A stretch of 64,000 bases of DNA from Maridesulfovibrio bastinii DSM 16055 (lineage in GTDB: Bacteria > Desulfobacterota > Desulfovibrionia > Desulfovibrionales > Desulfovibrionaceae). The stretch spans positions 56,986 to 120,985 of the forward strand of contig NZ_AUCX01000017.1 of assembly GCF_000429985.1 (NCBI RefSeq). Direction: 5' to 3'. Both the position numbers and the translations under genes were made by a program. The notes under the pieces were generated by a model. That model did no database searches. It was not told the DNA's origin and was given only the letters and a program-made list of their open reading frames with translations. Position 1 is the first letter of the stretch. Each line of letters starts with the position of its first letter. Below are positions 33,900-42,335 of this stretch, in pieces.

Positions 33900-36149
33900 C
33901 TAACGGTAGTAGAGGTTTCCACCACCCATGGTCAAGAGGGATTGATGAATGTTTTTTTTCATTTCTCTCCTGTCCCATATCCCTTGGATATGCCCACGGG
34001 AAAGGGCCTGCCATGCGCTATGGTATCCGGGTGGAATATTTATCCCGGTAGTTTCCGTGATAACTCCCGGACCGGCAAATCCGATGTTGGAAGAACGTAT
34101 TCCAAACTGATACGGAGAACAACCCAGAAAACTTGCAACCGGGCCAGCATAGGAATTGGTATCGTAAATAACAAGATACAAGCCACCTGAATCCATATAA
34201 CGACGGACAGCCATTGTACATCTTGGCATCTGAATTACACCGTTTGTACCTTCCTGAATTCTGATTCCGGCAGTACCGTGAACATAAGCTATCATGGGAT
34301 ACTGCTTGCGCTGCGCCCTTTCGATAGCTCTTATGAATTTTTCACCTTCAGCAGCGCCTACAGAGCCCCCCCTGAAAGGCGAAGTAAAACAGGCCACCAC
34401 CGTATTGATACCCTCAATGCGGGTCTCAAAAGTTATGCAGGCCGACCGCCGGCCTGTTTTTTTACGGGCCTCGTTTATTTTAAGTGTAAAACTTTCATAA
34501 TCAAGAGGGTTGCCGGATTCAATTTCAGAATTGAATTCAAAGGCTTCACCATAATTAAAAATATTGTACAGGTACCATTGATACTCCATACGAAAATGAT
34601 GTCCGCAGTGACTGCATACTCCGGCAAAATCTCCATAAAGGTCAGGAGCCCACAGGTCAAGACATCCTTCCCGTTTAGAGTTCGGACACGTCACCGTGCG
34701 GTCTTCAACGGCCTGAGGGCTGCAATACTTCCAGATACCATCAGATCGGCATACACCTTGATTAGGATTGGAAAGTTTGAACAGTTTTTCCTTTAATTCA
34801 CTGGACATGCCCCGGACACTGTGCTCATTTTCGCCATTCACCCGAAGCCAGCGGCAGGTGCTGTCTTTTACAAATCTGGCCTCTGCCTGAAGATCTTCCA
34901 TGCCTCTTTTGGTAAATTTAATTACCCGCCCGAAAAGATCATATAGAACCAGAGATTTTGTCGACCATGCCAGCCCCTGCAAAGCAGATCCGGCCTTTAT
35001 AAAAAGCGAGCGGTTATCTACAAAAGCTCCGGAGGCCATCCGCCTGTATTTTTCATGTCTCTGGACTATAAGTCTGGCCCGTGCTGAACGGCCGAGATCC
35101 CAACGCATGAAAACAGCTTCCCCGTCGCCCTTATCTTGCCCGCGCAGGGCCATGGCACGAAAAAGTTTCATACCCCTGACAGAAGCGCAGACTTCGTTGG
35201 TAGCTCTGATTACTTCACGCCGAAGTGAGCGGAAAAAGTCGTAATGATAAGGTCTGGCTCCAAGTTCCGGCTCTTTGATAACTCTGTCTATATATCCAAG
35301 CCGGAGATTATCCTCGGCGGTTATCTTAAGTCTGGCGGCACTGCGTGAAACAAGTTCAGGTGAAACTCTTTGACCACCGCGGGTCTTTCCTTCAATCGCT
35401 GCGGCACCTTCAGGTGAAATAACCGAGTAATATCCGTGTGAAAGCATCAGCCTGCGGTCAGCCAGACCTATTGCCTCCGCTCCGCCGGACCCTCCTTCTG
35501 AAAAGACCGCTACAATGGGCACGTCTATTTTTGAAATATCATAAAGATTGCGGGCAATCTGCTGGGCTGCTCCGGGATAATCCTCAACAGGGTATGAACC
35601 GGGAGTAAAAATATAGGTATGTATAGGAATGCCTTCTTCCTGTGCCACCTTCATGTAATGCAGAGCTTTTGCATTGCCCCACGGCTTTGCAGAACCTCCG
35701 TTGCGATATTCTTCACCATGCCCTTTTTCATGACCTATTACCATAACCGGCTGATTTATAACCTTGTTGCCGACTTTTCGGGAGATATAGGCCTGAGCGA
35801 TAAGCATGGCAGGATCAATACTGAATTCTCCGAGTCCTCCGAGCTCAGTATAATTATCATAAACATTTTCAAGAATATCAGTGAGGCATATCCGTTGCGG
35901 ATGGCGGACAATTCGCACCAGATCCATTGCTGTCAGCTGTTTCTCAAGCTTTGATTCGAGAAAATTAAAAAGATCTTCCAATCGGACCAAAGACTGTTCA
36001 ACAGAAGTTCCCCCACTGGAAAGCAGCCTCCGGCACCCTTCCAGCTCACTCTCAAGCAGCAGGATGCTTTCATTTTCATTATCCCCGAATATATCCCGGA
36101 TATATTGCAGTCTGCGTGAAAGAAAATCTATTTTCTTATCAAACTTCAT
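33900..36149 (-). CDS. accA/accD: Fused acetyl-CoA carboxylase carboxyltransferase (alpha-beta, AccA-AccD)
   Basis: A 749-residue protein that fuses both carboxyltransferase subunits. The N-terminal half is alpha-type: IAQAYISRKVGNKVINQPVMVIGHEKG, YPGAAQQIARN, EGGSGGAEAIGLADRRLMLSHGYYSVISPEGAAAI. The C-terminal half is beta-type with a zinc ribbon (CPNSKREGC...CSHCGHHF) and FTSPFRGGSVGAAEGEKF. It transfers CO2 from biotin to acetyl-CoA, the first step of fatty-acid synthesis. The order alpha-then-beta is notable. The ATG at 36149 is used; a TTG at 36170 is an alternative. It lies 27 bp after accC and 135 bp before the carrier protein. Confidence 0.88.
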   Translation of the reverse strand: MKFDKKIDFLSRRLQYIRDIFGDNENESILLLESELEGCRRLLSSGGTSVEQSLVRLEDLFNFLESKLEKQLTAMDLVRIVRHPQRICLTDILENVYDNYTELGGLGEFSIDPAMLIAQAYISRKVGNKVINQPVMVIGHEKGHGEEYRNGGSAKPWGNAKALHYMKVAQEEGIPIHTYIFTPGSYPVEDYPGAAQQIARNLYDISKIDVPIVAVFSEGGSGGAEAIGLADRRLMLSHGYYSVISPEGAAAIEGKTRGGQRVSPELVSRSAARLKITAEDNLRLGYIDRVIKEPELGARPYHYDFFRSLRREVIRATNEVCASVRGMKLFRAMALRGQDKGDGEAVFMRWDLGRSARARLIVQRHEKYRRMASGAFVDNRSLFIKAGSALQGLAWSTKSLVLYDLFGRVIKFTKRGMEDLQAEARFVKDSTCRWLRVNGENEHSVRGMSSELKEKLFKLSNPNQGVCRSDGIWKYCSPQAVEDRTVTCPNSKREGCLDLWAPDLYGDFAGVCSHCGHHFRMEYQWYLYNIFNYGEAFEFNSEIESGNPLDYESFTLKINEARKKTGRRSACITFETRIEGINTVVACFTSPFRGGSVGAAEGEKFIRAIERAQRKQYPMIAYVHGTAGIRIQEGTNGVIQMPRCTMAVRRYMDSGGLYLVIYDTNSYAGPVASFLGCSPYQFGIRSSNIGFAGPGVITETTGINIPPGYHSAWQALSRGHIQGIWDRREMKKNIHQSLLTMGGGNLYYR

Positions 36150-36176
36150 ATTGGTACCGCTTGCTTTCAAAAGGCA

Positions 36177-37589
36177 TCAGAATTCAAGAATTACAGATGT
36201 TTTTTCCCTAAGATATTCTATATTTGATTCAAGGCTTCTTCCAACCCCGTCAGTTCCTTCCAAAACCAGTGAATCCAAAAATTCAAGACCTCTCTGTTTC
36301 ACCTCAGACAATGAATTTCCATTAATCACGGCCAGAGCCAGATTAGGATCAAAGTCTGTCGGAATATCATAATGTTCCGACAACGGTATATGGGTATGAA
36401 CTTTCAACCACGGTCTGTCCTGCCAGTTGAAATCAGTTATAGTTCCCACCCACGGAGAAAAATTTTTATCCGGGTTTTCTGCAATAATACGGTATTCAAT
36501 GCCAACCCCGGTAAAAGATATATCATTCTGGCTGTAATAAAGCTTTCCACCCAGCCCCAGACGAATCTGCTCCCTGACAATATCAACACCTTCGCCTTCG
36601 ATAGTGGAGATTGCGGCTGAGACACCGTTTTCAACCTGAATTCTAGTATTTACTTCCATAAGAAACGGTTCGCCGCGCGGGGTAACTATCCATTCCCAGG
36701 TGCCGACATTATCATAACCGACCTTTGCGGCCATAGAAAGAGAATGCCCGGTGATACTGTCCAAGACACTGCCGGCATCAAAAAGGTAGTGAATCTCATC
36801 CGGGACAAATCCGGGGGCAACTTCAAGACGTTTCTGATTGCCATTGCTTTGGATTGAGCAATTTCTGGTGCCGAAATGAACATGCTTTTTACCGGATTTT
36901 TCAGAAACTATCTGGACTTCAAGATGGTTGAAACCAAATATACGCTGTTCAATCAGAACACCTTCATCATTGAACTGTCTCTTTGCGTAGTTCCTGATTC
37001 TTCTATAGACGCTGCGGAATTCATCAGGATCAAGAACCTCTTCGATTCCCATGCCTCCGCCCCCGGCTGAGGCTTTAACCATTACACTGGCGGACGGAAA
37101 TCCCTGTTCCTTCTGAAAATAAAAAAGATTTTCTGCAAGCTCAACAGCCTCAATTTCGTCATAAATAGGACTGTCTGAACCGGGAACAGTAGGCACTTCA
37201 AGGCTTCTTGCCAGACGTTTGGTATTTATCTTATCCCCAAGTTCTCTAATCACCCACCATGAAGGCCCTATAAATATAAGTGGATTATCCCGTTCAACAG
37301 TCCTGCGTGCAAAGCGGTAGTCTTCGGCAAAAAATCCATAGCCGGGATGAACGGCAGTTGCGCCGCAGATGTCCGCTACGCTGAAAATTTCATTGGCATC
37401 CTGATATGAAGAAATTTTGTAAAGAGACTTAGAGTCGCCATGATTTCTGGCAAAGGCAACATGACCGCTGTTTTTATCCGCCTCGGTATAAACACATGTA
37501 AAACCGTGCTTTAGTTCCAGACATGCCTGAGCAATTCTGATCGCAATTTCGCCGCGGTTGGCTATAATTATCCTGTGCTCTCCACTCAT
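36177..37589 (-). CDS. accC: Biotin carboxylase subunit of acetyl-CoA carboxylase
   Basis: A 470-residue ATP-grasp enzyme that carboxylates biotin on the carrier protein using ATP and bicarbonate. Motifs: ANRGEIAIRIAQACLELK (Rossmann-like N-terminal domain), AVHPGYGFFAEDYRFAR, the Gly-rich ATP loop VKASAGGGGMGIEEVLD, FLMEVNTRIQVENGVSA (catalytic Glu/Arg) and a C-terminal lid domain with GVGIEYRIIAENPDKNFSPW. First gene of accC-accA/D-carrier. The upstream region has no clear promoter beyond an AT-rich stretch. Confidence 0.93.
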   Translation of the reverse strand: MSGEHRIIIANRGEIAIRIAQACLELKHGFTCVYTEADKNSGHVAFARNHGDSKSLYKISSYQDANEIFSVADICGATAVHPGYGFFAEDYRFARRTVERDNPLIFIGPSWWVIRELGDKINTKRLARSLEVPTVPGSDSPIYDEIEAVELAENLFYFQKEQGFPSASVMVKASAGGGGMGIEEVLDPDEFRSVYRRIRNYAKRQFNDEGVLIEQRIFGFNHLEVQIVSEKSGKKHVHFGTRNCSIQSNGNQKRLEVAPGFVPDEIHYLFDAGSVLDSITGHSLSMAAKVGYDNVGTWEWIVTPRGEPFLMEVNTRIQVENGVSAAISTIEGEGVDIVREQIRLGLGGKLYYSQNDISFTGVGIEYRIIAENPDKNFSPWVGTITDFNWQDRPWLKVHTHIPLSEHYDIPTDFDPNLALAVINGNSLSEVKQRGLEFLDSLVLEGTDGVGRSLESNIEYLREKTSVILEF

Positions 37590-37734
37590 GAAAAAGCTCC
37601 CGGAAAAAATTTTATCTCAATACATACAAAAAAATCCCAAGAGATGTTCCACCTGTATCACAGAAAGGAACTACCCTGAGATTATAAAAATAAACATGCC
37701 CTCTTCAGGACATCTGGCAGCAAATTTGTAAGAA

Positions 37735-38103
37735 TCAGACCTTACGCCCCTTCTTCTTCCGCAGCAGGATCATATGCTTCTGAACTTCCAGCACCAGTTT
37801 ATCAAGTCGCTGTTCCTGATACATATCCAGATCAACAAAAACACAGCCCATAAGACCGTCTCCGATATCACGGACAACCTTTATATTAAGATCGGTCAGT
37901 AATTCTTTTTCCCCCAGAATAAGAGAAATATTAAGTTCTGTTTCAAGATCGAAAGTATGCTCCTCTGAACAAAAAGCCACTCCCTTTACGCTGAAGTCCT
38001 TGACCTGAAAATTCTTATCATAGCCTTCAATTCTTACAGCCAGTCCGGGAAGACTGGTCCTGAAAGCTCCTCGTGAAGAATTACTATCTATTTTTATATC
38101 CAT
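37735..38103 (-). CDS. PilZ-domain protein linked to the flagellar motor genes
   Basis: A 122-residue stand-alone PilZ domain. The c-di-GMP motifs are RGAFR (RxxxR) and DFSVKG (DxSxxG). The ATG at 38103 is chosen over a TTG at 38115. It follows motB by 55 bp on the same strand, so it is probably the third gene of motA-motB-pilZ. By analogy with YcgR, c-di-GMP binding could brake the motor; that role is inferred. Confidence 0.82.
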   Translation of the reverse strand: MDIKIDSNSSRGAFRTSLPGLAVRIEGYDKNFQVKDFSVKGVAFCSEEHTFDLETELNISLILGEKELLTDLNIKVVRDIGDGLMGCVFVDLDMYQEQRLDKLVLEVQKHMILLRKKKGRKV

Positions 38104-38158
38104 AAAGCTATCCAACCTTTAATTGGTTACCACATAAAAGTTACGTTTTCCTGACTCA

Positions 38159-38911
38159 TTAAGGACCGGTAAGTATTTTTTCCAGAACAAACTCTATTCT
38201 TCTGTTGCGCTGTCTGTTTCTTTCAGAATTGTTTGGAACAAGAGGGTCCATTTCGCCCAGCCCGGTTGCCGTAAGCCTGTTTGGTTTGATACCCAATTTC
38301 ATAAGATATCTCAACACATTAACAGCTCTAAGGGATGATATCTCCCAGTTGTCCCGAAGTCTTGAACCAGCCCTTACAGGACGATTATCGGTATACCCCT
38401 TGATGTTTATAGACTGATCAGGATGGGAGATAAAAAAATCCCTCATGGCCTTGATTGCAGCCTGTCCCTGCGGAGTCAGAGTTATCTCTCCGGGTCTGAA
38501 CAATACATCAGCAGGAAGTTTTATGGTTATTTTCCCATCTTCAAAATTCGCACTCAGAAGACCTTCAACACCTTTTGTGGACTGCAGGTATTTAACATCC
38601 TGAAAAACACGCTGCTGAGCCTTTATTATCTGACGCCTTGTCATGACCTGATTAAGAATCATGCCGGCTTCTTCACGGGCTACTTTACTTGTTGCAATCT
38701 TGTCCATTTTGCCGTGTATAGCCTTGGTCACGGACTGAAAAGTCATATCAAACTTATGGGTATCTATCTCGGACATGGAATAAAGAAGAATAAAGAAAAC
38801 AAGTAGAAGCATGCATAAGTCAGCAAAAGTCGTTATCCATTCATTGCCTTCTTCTTCATCTTCATCCGGTTCGATGAAAAGATCTTCAAGAGATTTATCG
38901 CCCTTCCCCAT
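38159..38911 (-). CDS. motB: Flagellar motor stator protein MotB
   Basis: A 250-residue stator subunit with one TM helix near the N-terminus (EWITTFADLCMLLLVFFILLY) that includes Asp31, the proton-binding residue. The periplasmic domain is OmpA/peptidoglycan-binding (INIKGYTDNRPVRAGSRLRDNWEISSLRAVNVLRYL, NSERNRQRNRRIEFVL). It anchors the stator to the wall. It begins three bases after the motA stop. Confidence 0.94.
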   Translation of the reverse strand: MGKGDKSLEDLFIEPDEDEEEGNEWITTFADLCMLLLVFFILLYSMSEIDTHKFDMTFQSVTKAIHGKMDKIATSKVAREEAGMILNQVMTRRQIIKAQQRVFQDVKYLQSTKGVEGLLSANFEDGKITIKLPADVLFRPGEITLTPQGQAAIKAMRDFFISHPDQSINIKGYTDNRPVRAGSRLRDNWEISSLRAVNVLRYLMKLGIKPNRLTATGLGEMDPLVPNNSERNRQRNRRIEFVLEKILTGP

Positions 38912-38914
38912 AAG

Positions 38915-39667
38915 CTATTCTCCCTGTCTTTCCTTAGGAGCCAGAAAAGATGAAAGCTTCTCATAAACAAGTCTCGGATTATTATTTTCAAGAATTGATT
39001 TTGCACCTTCAAATATTATTTCCAGATGCAACTGTTCCTGCAGAGTTCTTGCTCTGAGTTTTGCTCCTATGGGAATAAAAAGCAGAGTAGCCAGAAGCGA
39101 TCCATAAAAAGTAGTCAGAATAGCAACAGCCATTGCCGGACCGATAGAACTTGGGTCCTGCAGATTGGAAAGCATCTGAACCAGACCAATGAGAGTTCCG
39201 AGCATTCCAAAAGCCGGAGCAAGCCCAGCCAGCCTCTTGTAGACATCCTGCGCAATTTTGTGACGCCGCTTCATAGCCGAAATTTCAATTGAAAGGGTAG
39301 CTCTTATAAGTTCAGGATCAGCGTTGTCAGCAATTAGCTGGCAGGCTTTCCGCAGAACCACATTTTCTGTCTGAACATTTTCAAGAGCGATAAGGCCTTC
39401 GCGGCGGCTTATTTCAGCAACCTTGACCATGATATTGACAACTTCACTGACTTTTACTTTACGCGAAGCAAAAGCTTTGAAGCCTGCTATCATAGCCTGA
39501 AGAACCTCCTCAAATGGGAAGGCTACACAAACCGAAGCCAGGGTTCCGCCTATTACAATCATCATGCCGGGTATATTTACAAAAACATTAACGGCTCCGC
39601 CCATGAAGATGGCGCCGACAACAAGTGAAAGCCCGACAAGCATTCCTATCAGAGTGGAAAAATCCAT
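38915..39667 (-). CDS. motA: Flagellar motor stator protein MotA
   Basis: A 250-residue proton-channel stator protein with four TM helices (residues about 5-22, 28-50, 145-175, 180-200) and the MotA_ExbB signature RLAGLAPAFGMLGTLIGLVQMLSNL. The cytoplasmic loop between TM2 and TM3 contains conserved charged residues that press on the rotor. First gene of the motA-motB-pilZ operon. Confidence 0.94.
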   Translation of the reverse strand: MDFSTLIGMLVGLSLVVGAIFMGGAVNVFVNIPGMMIVIGGTLASVCVAFPFEEVLQAMIAGFKAFASRKVKVSEVVNIMVKVAEISRREGLIALENVQTENVVLRKACQLIADNADPELIRATLSIEISAMKRRHKIAQDVYKRLAGLAPAFGMLGTLIGLVQMLSNLQDPSSIGPAMAVAILTTFYGSLLATLLFIPIGAKLRARTLQEQLHLEIIFEGAKSILENNNPRLVYEKLSSFLAPKERQGE

Positions 39668-39765
39668 AGAATCCCGTTCTCTTTTCGGTTAAACTTACGA
39701 AGTAACATTAATTCAGGCTGATATTTTATTCATTACAACCTTGAAACACTCTACCGGATTGAACA

Positions 39766-40590
39766 ATGATCTCCCCTGCTTCAATAAAAAACATTAATAC
39801 ATACATAAAAGAAAAGATAGGCTTTATTCAACCAGAAACTGTCGGAGTTATTTTAGGTTCCGGGCTTGGTGATGCAGTTACACGCATGGATGAAGCTTCA
39901 ACAGTTTCATACAGTGATATTCCCGGCTTCCCCTGCTCAACAGTTAAAGGCCACAGTGGTAAAATTATATATGGAAAGCTGAAAGGTAAACCGGTTATGG
40001 TTTTCAGCGGTCGCTTTCATCTATACGAAGGATATTCACCGGCTCAGGCATGCATTCCTGTAAGAGTTATGGGAGATCTGGGGATCAGCCGTATAATAAT
40101 AACCAATGCAGCCGGCGCACTTAACCCGCAATTTGATGCAGGCGATCTGATGCTTGTTACAGACCATATCAACTTTACAGGGCAATCACCTTTAACAGGC
40201 GAAAATTATGAAGAATGGGGATTAAGATTTCCTGATATGAGCAGGGTCTACAGCCGGAGACTGATTGAGACCGCAATAAAATGTTCCCTGCAGGAAGGAG
40301 TTCGGCTTGAACGTGGAGTTTACATACAGGTTCCCGGACCGCAGCTTGAAACCCCGGCAGAAACACGCATGCTGAAAAATATGGGAGCGGATGCGGTGGG
40401 TATGTCCACAGTGATAGAAGCTATCGCAGCAACACATATGGGTATTGAAACCATGGCCGTGGCCTGTCTGACGAACAAAAATCTGCCAGACTGTATGGAA
40501 AAAACTACCCATGAACAGGTAATTGAGCAGGCACAAAAGTCATCTGATGCTCTTTCGCGCCTGATTCTGGCAGTTATATCTTCAATATAA
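39766..40590 (+). CDS. punA: Purine nucleoside phosphorylase, type I
   Basis: A 274-residue phosphorylase that splits inosine/guanosine with phosphate to base and ribose-1-phosphate. Motifs: ILGSGLGDAV, VKGHSGKIIYGKLKGKPVMVFSGRFHLYEGY, TNAAGALNPQFDAGDLMLVTDHINFTG, VPGPQLETPAETRMLKNMGADAVGMSTVIEAIAA, LTNKN. This matches the trimeric hPNP-like family. Weak ribosome binding site. It diverges from motA. Confidence 0.94.
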   Translation: MISPASIKNINTYIKEKIGFIQPETVGVILGSGLGDAVTRMDEASTVSYSDIPGFPCSTVKGHSGKIIYGKLKGKPVMVFSGRFHLYEGYSPAQACIPVRVMGDLGISRIIITNAAGALNPQFDAGDLMLVTDHINFTGQSPLTGENYEEWGLRFPDMSRVYSRRLIETAIKCSLQEGVRLERGVYIQVPGPQLETPAETRMLKNMGADAVGMSTVIEAIAATHMGIETMAVACLTNKNLPDCMEKTTHEQVIEQAQKSSDALSRLILAVISSI

Positions 40591-40642
40591 AAACACATTA
40601 TATACTGTAATATTTGAGAAAAAATATTTCTTAATATAGCTA

Positions 40643-40658
40643 TGGCATTTTCATTGCA
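40643..40658 (+). promoter_or_regulatory. Sigma-54 promoter of the FlgO-like lipoprotein gene
   Basis: TGGCAT-TTTCA-TTGCAT matches the -24/-12 consensus TGGCAc-N5-TTGCa with GG and GC at the required 12-bp offset. It is about 54 bp before the ATG at 40712. Confidence 0.75.
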
Positions 40659-40711
40659 TCAATTGAAATGTTTTTTTTAGATGCAATATTAAATAAGCCG
40701 GAGCAGGAATC

Positions 40712-41380
40712 ATGAACAGCAGTTTTTTAAAGCCACTGACAGTGGTAATTTTACTGGCATCCCTTACTGCATGCAACGGGTTGAAGGATAGAACCCTTGA
40801 TTATATCGGCAAACGGCCGACGACTGGACAGTTTTTTACCGAAGATGAAACATCACTTGTCGAGCTGAACTATGATGCTGGTGATGAAATAGCCGGAATG
40901 TTAAATAAGCGACTTCCGGCAGGATCGCCTATCACAGTACAATTGTTCAGATTGCGCGGTAATCCGCTGGTAACTGACTTTGCAAAAATAACCACTGAGC
41001 AGGTAGCTTCAAGAATTGCCCAGAAAGGATTCGCTGTTGTAGCCGATGCAAGCCACTATCCTACAAAAGCCAAAGACGAGGACATGCCGGACCCGGTAAA
41101 ATGCGTGCTTACAGGTGCATACAGTATAGGCCCTTATTCCATATTCCTTACCGCTGCTGTAACAACTGTTGACGAAGGTCAGATTATAGGCTCATGGGAC
41201 TGGACCGTACCGCTCAATAAAAATACCAGATCACTTTTACCGCATGACGAAGACAATCCTCTTGTCCCCATGGTCAACACTACATCACCATATCAGGACG
41301 ATAATCCTGATAAGAACAAAGCTTCCATTAATCAGGACAGCTTCACCCCTGCTCCGGGATTTGAAGAAAATATCCGTTAA
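40712..41380 (+). CDS. FlgO-like outer-membrane lipoprotein
   Basis: A 222-residue lipoprotein with signal MNSSFLKPLTVVILLASLTAC (lipobox SLTAC). The domain resembles FlgO: LNYDAGDEIAGMLNKRLPAGSPITVQLFRLRG, EQVASRIAQKGFAVVAD. FlgO proteins sit in the outer membrane at the flagellum base or affect secretion. The sigma-54 promoter upstream fits the sigma-54 control common for flagellar genes. The C-terminus is acidic and Asn/Pro/Asp-rich. FlgO is a family resemblance, not proved. Confidence 0.7.
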   Translation: MNSSFLKPLTVVILLASLTACNGLKDRTLDYIGKRPTTGQFFTEDETSLVELNYDAGDEIAGMLNKRLPAGSPITVQLFRLRGNPLVTDFAKITTEQVASRIAQKGFAVVADASHYPTKAKDEDMPDPVKCVLTGAYSIGPYSIFLTAAVTTVDEGQIIGSWDWTVPLNKNTRSLLPHDEDNPLVPMVNTTSPYQDDNPDKNKASINQDSFTPAPGFEENIR

Positions 41381-41383
41381 TAG

Positions 41384-41420
41384 TTAAAAGGCGTACCTGA
41401 ATTTCAAGTACGCCTTTTAA
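41384..41420. terminator. Bidirectional terminator between the FlgO-like and Fe-S protein genes
   Basis: A 13-bp stem TTAAAAGGCGTAC with GTACGCCTTTTAA around an 11-nt loop; serves the convergent genes on both sides. Confidence 0.88.
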
Positions 41421-41470
41421 ATTTTCTAAAATATAATCTTAAAATAAAAGATATAATGCTCTGCAAGCAA

Positions 41471-42250
41471 TCAGAATAGTGGCTGTGCGAGAGGACCTCT
41501 GGATTTAATTTCACCTGTTTTTGCTACAACAATCTTTTCAACCGGTATATCAGAAGCTGCGTTTTTCATTGCCGCAGCAACTATACGGCTCATTCCAGAA
41601 CAACACGGCACTTCCATTTCAAGAACAGTAACTGATTTAAGTCCGCAACCGGCAAAAATTGCACTTAACTTTTCTACATAAAGCTCAACATCATCAAACT
41701 TTGGACATCCCATAAGCACAGTTCTGCCCGGTAAGAAACGCTCGTGATATCCCGGCATGGCTACAGCCACGCAATCTGCTGTGAGAAGCAGGTCGGCACC
41801 CTTTAAAAAAGGAGCTTCAGCTGGAACAAGCCTTAACTGCACGGGCCAGTGGCTCAGTCTGGACGGCCCTGTACCCTGCTCAACCGGCTCATTGGCTGCG
41901 GCGCACGGCGAAAGTTTTTCTATTTTTGCACTCGGGCAGCCTCCGGCCCTTTGCTTTGTTCTGAGACTTTCAGGGTCAGGCATATGCTCAGGCACTTCCC
42001 GGCCCTGCTCTTTCAATAACTGTTTTACAGCTTCGGGATCAAAGTCATCGGCTTCAACTTCACGAACAGTCAAAGCTCCGGTGGGACATTCACCAAGACA
42101 AGCTCCAAGGCCATCACAAAATTTTTCCGCAACAAGCCGGGCTTTACCATCTATTATCTGCAACGCCCCCTCGGCACATCCCGGCACACACTGTCCGCAT
42201 CCGTTACAGAGTTCTTCATCTATTGTGATAAGTTTTCTGCTTACCTTCAT
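41471..42250 (-). CDS. Iron-sulfur protein accompanying hcp (dicluster ferredoxin-like)
   Basis: A 259-residue cytoplasmic protein. N-terminal ferredoxin motifs bind two clusters (CNGCGQCVPGC...C and CDGLGACLGECP). The remainder is a larger domain with further cysteines (GGCPSAK, CAAA, VPCCSGM). Homologues sit next to hcp in Desulfovibrio, where they probably pass electrons to Hcp. It lies 85 bp after hcp on the same strand. Exact role unproven. Confidence 0.8.
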   Translation of the reverse strand: MKVSRKLITIDEELCNGCGQCVPGCAEGALQIIDGKARLVAEKFCDGLGACLGECPTGALTVREVEADDFDPEAVKQLLKEQGREVPEHMPDPESLRTKQRAGGCPSAKIEKLSPCAAANEPVEQGTGPSRLSHWPVQLRLVPAEAPFLKGADLLLTADCVAVAMPGYHERFLPGRTVLMGCPKFDDVELYVEKLSAIFAGCGLKSVTVLEMEVPCCSGMSRIVAAAMKNAASDIPVEKIVVAKTGEIKSRGPLAQPLF

Positions 42251-42335
42251 TTATTGCTCCTGAAAACAATTTCATCGCTTTCGGTAGACCGGGAAAGACA
42301 ACATTGTCCTTCCCGATCTTTTTAATTTTCTAAAG

